Shown in pieces: positions 12,801-21,800 of a stretch of DNA of 25,640 nucleotides. The DNA comes from Acanthaster planci (lineage: Eukaryota; Echinodermata; Asteroidea; Valvatida; Acanthasteridae), in contig NW_019091743.1 in the NCBI RefSeq assembly GCF_001949145.1, forward strand, positions 35,949 to 61,588, in the 5' to 3' direction. Made by a program: the position numbers and the translations under genes. Below the pieces are notes generated by a model, which did not search any database, was not told where the DNA came from, and worked only from the letters and a program-made list of their open reading frames with translations. How positions within the stretch are numbered: the first letter of the stretch is position 1; each line of letters begins with the position of its first letter.

Positions 12801-15800
12801 ACGTGGACTATTTTCCAGTGCAAATAACACTGCACATTTGTCACGCGTACGCGTCGATGCCTAGCAAGTGACTTGCCATGCTCGATGAAAAAAATTGTCG
12901 GAATGGAACACCAACTTTGACGAAGTAGGCTAGCCTATAACCATGGACAAAAACACTACTTCTACTGTACAGCTATAGCCAATGGTAGGACAATTAATGT
13001 CTTTTCAGAAAGATAAATTTTTATAATGGTACAGGAAAAAATGAAATCATGACCAGTCCACTGACTGATTGTCGATCAGGGTCACCGCCATGCCTATGGC
13101 AAACAGCCTCGAGTTGAAAAATCTCTTCCTGAGTGTATTCTGGTTCGAACTGACAAGACAATATTTCTTGAGCCTCATCAGCTCCTTCAATGTCACTTTC
13201 TTCATCAAATGAATCAGACAAACATGACAATTGATCGCTGTCATGATCGGAAAAAGCATCAACACTGGAATTATCGTTGCTTGAGTCTGACACGATTGCT
13301 ACTACCTGTACATTACGCACATGTCGACGCGCTGTTGCGTAATGTAAACAGTCGCCGGATAAAGGACTCCATCCTATGATGTCATGATTCTTGGGAATTT
13401 CTTCAGACAACTTTCTGTACCCGACGGCTGTTGTGTAGCTTTTGCTCCAAGAACGGAGTGAAATAGGGTCGTGAAAATTATAATTTCTAAAATATTTCGG
13501 CGCATTTTGAAATTATGCAGATGTGTTTGTTTTACGTGTTCACGCACGTTTTACGAGAAATATTCCCAGCACGGCTTATCCCCTTTAAAATGTAGCTAAT
13601 TTCCTAAAAATGCTATTTGATTTAACACTGCCTAAGCTTGAGCAAACTTTGCAATTCAACTTGACAAAACATCGAGTCACCTAGATGATCCAACTAGATC
13701 CATCAAACTTGCAATTTACATGTAGCATACCAGCACCTACCTCCAGTCCCAAAGTTGTCTATGATGGCTTCAACAAAGCCAATGCAGTACAAAGCAGATG
13801 AGAAAACATTGGCAATAAAGAACATGACTCCTATACTGCCACCAAACTCTGGACCAAGAGCTCGACTGATCATGACTGAACCTGTGGTTATGGAAACTAA
13901 TTCAATAAACTTATGCATATTTAAATTAAAGCTTCAGAGAAACTGTTTGAAAAAGAACATACATGAACATGTAACTGTAAGGAGGCCATGTTGGGATATG
14001 TTGAAGAAGCATTCATATGAAAAGTTCCTCTTAAAGATTTACCCCAGAATTTAGAAGGAAACTACATGTATGCTGTGAATGGCCATAATTTGAAGTAATA
14101 TGCATGTATCCAGTAGGCCTATTGTTTCAGAAATGTGTGGTTTATTCCTCACCCCTGGATGTGAGGAAAACCAGTTACAGCAGCTTGTTTGATCAAAATG
14201 ACCCCAGTGCCCTTTCCATAATCCAAAGACATAAATGTCAAAGAAACAATTGTTTCAAAGAAACAATTGTGGAGCAATTTTTACATAAAATAAACTCTCA
14301 CAATCTAACACCAAGTGTGCCTTTATTTTTTCCTACAGTCTGACAGTAAGGATCATTCATATTCCTTGCCTTCTCTTGCCATTATTAAAGACTGTGGATC
14401 AAATCAGATCTGATGCATAATGAGGGAATGGGTCCGCCGGTCATTGACTGTGTAATTCTTTTCATTCAAATATCAAAACCAGTATTCAAAAACTAGGTTT
14501 TTTGGAATACCTAAAACCAGGGCATTTGATTGGATTGCTTTACTTCCCAAGGTATCCTACCCACTGACAAGATGTTTACAGTACATTAAAGGGACCATGT
14601 AATTAAACTATGTTACTAAAATCCTTGAAATTGCACCTTTGTATTTCAATTAACCTTATTTTCATTTATTTTGGCTGTTTTTATCTGTATTTTTGGGCTT
14701 TTCTACTTTTTATGCTCATAGTAATTTGCATATTCATAACAACACTTTGATGTGATCTGAGGCACCAGACCTTATCGTTGCACTGATTTGTGCACAAAAA
14801 AATTGCTGGATTTGTTTTATATTTTGTTATCAGAGATGTCCATTCCTTCAGCAATTTTTGTGTAGCATAAGTATGTGGCAAATATCCAGTAAATGAGATT
14901 TTCTCAGAAATGTTTTTAAAGAGTAAATTTTGGGTTCAAAATTTGAACATGAAAACATGCAACCTGAATATTGTCTTCCTGGATTTACATGTACATCACA
15001 CTAACAGCATCCTCACTTGTCTGGAAAAATTTGAACGATTTCTAATGTTTGAAAAAGTTCACTCTCAGATCATTTAACTCAACAATGATTTCATACCTTA
15101 AAGAAGAGTTAAAATATGCACAAAAAGTGATTCTAAAAAATTCATTGCATTGTTCCTGAAGGTACCCTTAGTCTATTTCTTAGCTGGATAAAAACATGTT
15201 TCACCATTTGCTTCACTTGAAGGAAAATCAAACCCATTATTTCAAAGCGTATACTTGCATATATATACTTGGATATATATACCTGTACACTGTGTCCCCC
15301 CCCCAAAAAAAGAAATTCTAAAAGAGGGTTAATTTGATCATGTTTTGTGCTATATGACTATAAGTTTGTGTTTGTCATAAAGTTGCAGCAAAATGTTTTC
15401 CAATGGTATACCTTCATGACATTCCTTTAGTTATGCTTCACCACGTTCCATTGTTTGGAAAATGGTACATGTACAAAAACCTCAGCCTTAGCGACACTTC
15501 AGCTTAAGGCATTATGATCACATTTAAGCATGGCCTGATGATTTTTTTCGGGAAAATTACTTACAAGTCAACATTTCTTTGTGTGAATGTGTGGAATGGA
15601 ATGCTTATTTTCTTTCTTGGTCTGGAAAACTGTGTTCAAGCAGTGTGATATAGACAGCTTATGCAATAGATATTTGTAATGATGAAAGCTATTCACAGTT
15701 GAAACCAGTTAGACATATGTTAACAGTTTGCAACGTGGTCCAGCTTACCATTGAGCAAAGAGTGTTTGTTGTACACAGGTTATTCCATGAAAAATGTTCA

Positions 15801-18800
15801 CTTCAGTGAAAAAATTGCAGTTTCAAATTGCACTTACAGTGCGTTCCCACTTGAATTGGGAAAAGGTGGATAATGATCCGGCATTTTGGTGTGATCGTTA
15901 TCTTACCACAACAAAGCTGCAAGTCACGTTCCCACTTATGCTTGATCCACCTTTTCGGATGAAACTGTCAAGCCCAAAAGGTCACTGAGTTCAATATTAC
16001 ACATACGCTAGCTTGCTGAGTGCGCACTCTGTGGCAGTGTTGTGTGCTAGGGTGGCATGCGTGTGACTCTGCGGTGTTTTGGGTGCGAGCTTCTACTGAC
16101 GTGACGACCTTGAATCAGACCGAATGTTCAGCCTAGTACTTTGTCTCTTCAAACTTTGCTTCTGTTTTTGATACTCTGTTACATGCGGCAGGTTATACGC
16201 TAATAAGGAATTAGTTTTTGATGGAAAGCAAGTGAAATTACACAAATGAAAAAGGTAAAGAAACGGGAGAATGCGCAACGAAAAATTATGAAAGGGCTAG
16301 GTACACATTGCGGCATGCATGCATTGCGCATGCGTGGTGACACATTTTGCTAGCCCGTAGTTCAGCAGTTGTTTATTGTGCATGCTGTGCATGTTAAAAA
16401 TTTCAAGAGCTACACGCCAATAAAGGTGTTTCTTTGTTCATCAGACCACAAAAGTCTGATCCTGATCCACCTTATAACAGTTAGCTTTCCCATTACACAT
16501 AACTGCCGGATCTGATCCACCAATTGAGGGATCTGATCCGGTAATTTGGCAAAAGGTGGATCTGATCCCCCAATGGATCAAGTGGGAATGTGGTCCAAAG
16601 CTCTTAAATATTTTTTAAAAGTAATGTGTAAATTTTCATTTTCCAATAGACAAATCATTATCACAACTAAGTTTGGTATTTTTCCACCAGTGGAAATATT
16701 GCATAAAGTATTGCAGTAACACAGAAATGTGGCTGTTTTTGAAAAGTTTATTCTTCCGGTCCCCAAAGAAGGCAAAAATGTCCTAGACGTCTCCTTCAAC
16801 TTTTAAACAGTAGCTCAGTGTATATATCAACAGAAAATCACAACCGATTTCTATATTATTTATAAATTTTTCGAGGCATTTATCCTCAAAGTTGTGTGAT
16901 TTCTTTAACATCAGAAGCATTATTTCTGTTACGTTTTTCACGTAAGTTTTCATAGCCATGTTTCATGTACGTTACGATTAAATTTCCTTACATGTGTAGC
17001 AACCACTATTCCTCACCTGACAAATGGCGTAACAGACATGACACTTTGTGTAACGGACATGACACCTTATATAATGCAAGTGGCAGAAACAACATCGTGG
17101 ATCAGTGTAACAGACTGATGATCAGGTTGAATTGCTTGAGGGTACTAGTGGGATGTTTCTACAAACTTATAGTAACTCATAAATACAAAATCTGCATCCT
17201 AAAACAGAAACAACTAGGGTTTCCTTTCTACCTATGGAAGTCTGTTGATTTCAGATGATCTTGCTAACCTGGTCCCTGTACATAATCCCATTCCAACCTC
17301 TTGAAATCTTGACTGATAACCAGCAGCAAGCACGCCCTTTTTATTTACATAGTGGATTACTGAAGTCACGACAATGCAGTTTCACTGTTGCCTTCTCTTT
17401 GCACTTTGATATAACATATTAGACCTCATTCCATATGAATTCACCACAGAGCCAACACATTTTCATGATACATGTTTGTTCAAACTTTGGATTTTATACA
17501 CGTCTGGTATGTTTAGTTTTCTTGGCCTCAAAACCTGAGATGTGATCTTCTTTGTTGTATCATTTGTGGTACTCTAAGCATTGTATTCCATGTGCTTTAT
17601 ACATGTGGGAGTGGGGCAGACGTCTGACCCCACAGTTCTGGGGGTACTACAGTATAGCTGTTAGATCACTAAATCCTGCAAAAAGAAATTTAGATGTGTT
17701 GTGCAAGAACATTAGGAGGTAGTACTGTGTTGTTAGTCGTCTTTTTATTTTGAAACAAGTGAAAATATGGTTCACTTCACGAGGGTGTCATGTCTGTTAG
17801 GCAAGTGTATTGATATTATCTAACAAATACTAAGCCATAATGAAAAGAATCACCACAGTTTTAACTAATATATGTTCCATCTTGGTATGGTGGGTGATAG
17901 TAGGTGGAAATTTCTATTAACTGTAGCTAGCTCGTGCAGAAGCAAGTTTGCTTTATCTTTTTTTTTTTGTAAATATTGAAAAAAACAACTTCCCTGAAAA
18001 TACAAAAATACATGAGATACATGTATTACAGAATACCAGTTATGATGTGTGCCTCTATTTGTAACCTTGCTATGAAAACAAAATATATCTGCCATACCTT
18101 GTAATACAAAAACACTGTACAGAACTGTCATGTCCATTATGCTAAATTTGTCATGTCCGTGACGCTACATTTTAAGCTATGGAAAAAGAATGCAACGTAA
18201 AACTGTTTAAAAAGATTACTTTATGATTAAAGCATGACCTTAAGGTTTAATTAATACCAAAACCAGGTGCATTCTATTAAAAAAAAAATCACAGCACTTT
18301 TCATAATTAACGGTAGGTCAAAATGCCTTATCCATTTTGTATCATGTCTGTTACATGTACATTCACAGTGAGTCCATTTTCTCTACAACCATTCAATAAA
18401 ATTATGTGAAATTTACTGTGTATATCACAGATACTTAAATGTGTCTGATAAACTCAATAAAAATTGTTTGGAGACTGCCAATTCTAATCTGCGATGATGT
18501 CTTAACGTCATGTCTGTTACACTGGAATTGACCCCACCTACACTGTAAACTTAATTTCATTGTTTTGTCTTTGTTGAAAGGTTAAATTTCCCTAGAGCAA
18601 AGCTGGATGTGATCATAATGTCTAATAACTTAAAGTGTCTCATAAAGGTTTTGACATACATGTACATGTACCATTTTCAGAACAACTATGCTCGGTGGAG
18701 CATGGCTGAAGGAATTCCAACAACATATCATGTGACAGCATTTAGCTCTAACTTACAACAAATACAAAGTTACATGAACAATCAATACAGCATACAACTT

Positions 18801-21800
18801 GGCTGTTTATTTCAGGACTCAGTTTTTCTGGGGCACCCTGTACAGAATGTACACGTATAGTACTGTATTCAGTATATACTGTATTCCAATTACAGGTTAC
18901 ATGATGAACTACATGTACAGTTGTAGCTTTGTTCAGTTGTACATGTACTTGAATGATATACATGTATCTGTTTATCTTCAAGCAAATGGGAATTCTCAAT
19001 TCTGATTGGTCGACCCATGGCAAAAAATGGCGTGATTAGGTATATAACTGTACTGCATGGTTCATATCAAATCCCCGTATTGCCCTGTTCTAACGCAATG
19101 CATTGCGCTATTTTTACCCTGAAAGCAAAACGCACAACTGCAAACTTTACTTTTTTCAAAGTTGTCAAGTTTGTGCACATACAGTAGGCCCCTATAATAT
19201 CTTTACTGCCATCAAGTTTGCTTGAAGGTATATTCCTCATCACACTCGGGCTCCTGGAACACAGAATAATGTTTGACCGAGTGGTATACGGGACATAAAT
19301 GCACTACATTATTCTGTGTTCCACTTGCATTCGTGTGATAACTAATAGTGTACGTACTTGCATGATGTACTGTACAATGGACATACATGTATACCACCTT
19401 CAAGTTACCGGGGGTAGTTATTAACAACTAGTGGTTTACTTTGACGTATCAACTGAAGACTGGTCCATTTTGCATTCTGATTATGAGACCATTTCTAGTT
19501 TGACATTTGAAATGCAAAATATACAATACTTTGGATTCAAAACTTTGTTCAGTGAATCCTGAATAATGCCATGGTGTTGTACATGCACAAACCATGTACA
19601 TGTACTTACCCTCCATGGACATATAACAAAACACCAATTTATCATTGGCATAGACCAAAAACTAAGCAAAACAGTTTTACACTAGCAAGACTCTAGTCCG
19701 AATTGCCAGCAATAAATGACAAAATGATTTTGGATACATGCAATTATTCTGGACAAAAAGCAACAATTTAAGTTAAAATTTTGGTGGTTCAGGTACCAGG
19801 GTACCAGTATAATAAGAAAAGGGCCAAAAGGATCATTTCTGGCAAGGATACAATAAGCTCCACCTCCTTGTATAGCTCCATTGGTGGAGATGGCACAAAT
19901 AGACAGAACAGTAAGGAGTACAATGAAGTAACCCAAGGCAAACATGGCAAGTGTCTGTAAAAGTCCGCTCTCACCCACTGCATAGCCTGTATGAGAAGAG
20001 AAGAAACAAATACACATGACGCATATACATTGTACATACATAGTAGTCAAGACATGGATGACCACACCTCTCAGCTTTTCCAATAATAACAAAAAACAGA
20101 TTTAAACTAAAACCAAAACAAACTAAGAATTCTTGGCTGTAGATATGTTTACATTGATTAAGGCAACTTTTCATCACTTTTTATAAATGTAAACATTTTT
20201 GAACAAATATACATTGAAAGTGCTAACTACTTAGTATAGGCGATGGTTGCATGGTGGTTGAAGTATTGTACATGTGTTCACTTCTGTATTTCACTTGTTT
20301 ATTACCTTCTTGGTATCATACATGTACATGTACTCGGACTTGGACTTCGGTACTCGGACTTGGTCCAGTACTCAGCCTTGAATGTACATGTACTTGTACT
20401 TGGTGCTTTGGACTCGTGCTCGTCACCAAAGTGTACTTGTACTCAGTCTGGGACATGGCACCTAAAGTACTCTCAGAGTACTCAGTACTTGGATTTGAGG
20501 ACTCAACTCCAACACTGCAACAGACCCTACTGGTACACAAATCTAAAAGTTATATAATAACGTTTTACTCATGTACTCACTTACTCATGTACGTACATAT
20601 GCGTCATCAAAGAGGGCACTGTCTTTTTGTAGACGGCCACATCAGCTAAATACCATTTAGATAATTTTGGCCGGTGCTGGCTAAACATACACTATCAAAT
20701 CCAGACAAATATCATCCTTGCCTCATCTCTGTAGGTGGCAGCCATGTTTTTTTCACTTGCTCACCCATGTACCGTACTGTATGCATTATCACTTTTGCAT
20801 TTTGGAAATTTTCATGAATCCAAAGCTTAGCGTTAGATCAAATTTGTGGATGTTGTTTATAAACAGAAGTGTACTATTAGCAATAAAGCCTGTTAGTTTG
20901 AGATACATCTACATACACTTACCAGTACCTCACAATGTGCCGCTTCTTTTAGATAAAGATACATTCTTCATGTAATTTATGTAATTTTTTAACTGTTACG
21001 ATACTTTATCCATTTAGGTTACATGTACAATGCATCATAATTTTATGTTCTCAGAGTTGGCAGCTTTAGTATGTTTGGAGACACATTTATTTTGTCTATC
21101 TTCTACATGTACATGTATGCAACGGTACTTTATGCATGTACATGTAGTTTGAATGGGTCACGTTGACGTAGTCCTTTTTGGAAATCTTCAGAAGCACTTA
21201 TTTGCCATTGGATAAAGTACAATTTGATCTCACAGTATTTGTGTATGCACATGTTTTTCACTTAAAAAGGTAAACCTTATCCATTCTGGTCTGAAATTTT
21301 GTCAGTGCTACATACATGTACCTGCATTTGCATTGTTGTTTCCAGCAGCCTTATGCCATATCTAATGCAAGCGGATTCATTCCTCTTTCATGTCATTGTG
21401 TCACTTTACTTTGCGCAACCATGTTAAGTAATTTCCTGTATCTTTCTTTGGTCATTTTTTTACAGTTTACCACATACACAGTCAAGGAATAAATCTTGAA
21501 TCAAAGTGTATATTGATGTCCTTGTGCTGGTTAACAAGTTATCAGAAGAGGGAGATCCATACTTTGCTAAGGCCAGAATATTAAAAAATTAATTTAAATC
21601 AGATTTAGAAGATAGGAATGTTATAAGTTCTTATTTTAATCCTTTCCAGAGTTTGTAAACATAAATTGATACAATTATGAATTTTGTCAGCACTTCATCA
21701 ACTCACCAACGCGCAAGAACAGAATCACACTGAACATAGAAAGCACACACGGTACAAAGACTCCAAAAAAGGTGGTAAGATGTCGCTGCTGGGTGTTGGA

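Noticed and set aside
13021-13410. Acidic frame as a P2X7-like or other named protein
   Set aside because: The QFEPE ending and acidic centre faintly recall such proteins, but the diagnostic Cys-rich part is not found in any frame downstream, so no name is given.
16312-16335. GCATGCATGC/TGCGCATGCG cluster as a promoter
   Set aside because: It matches an NRF1-like core but lies deep in an intron within a repeat element, with no nearby exon.
19682-19851. Extension of exon 2 into the following open frame
   Set aside because: The frame stays open past the donor but loses all family similarity, while splicing to 13875 restores the FMISR motif.
20243-20649. Overlapping plus-strand open frames rich in Tyr, Cys, Thr and Val
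   Set aside because: They arise from the TACTCGGACTTGG and ACATGT repeats and show no domain.
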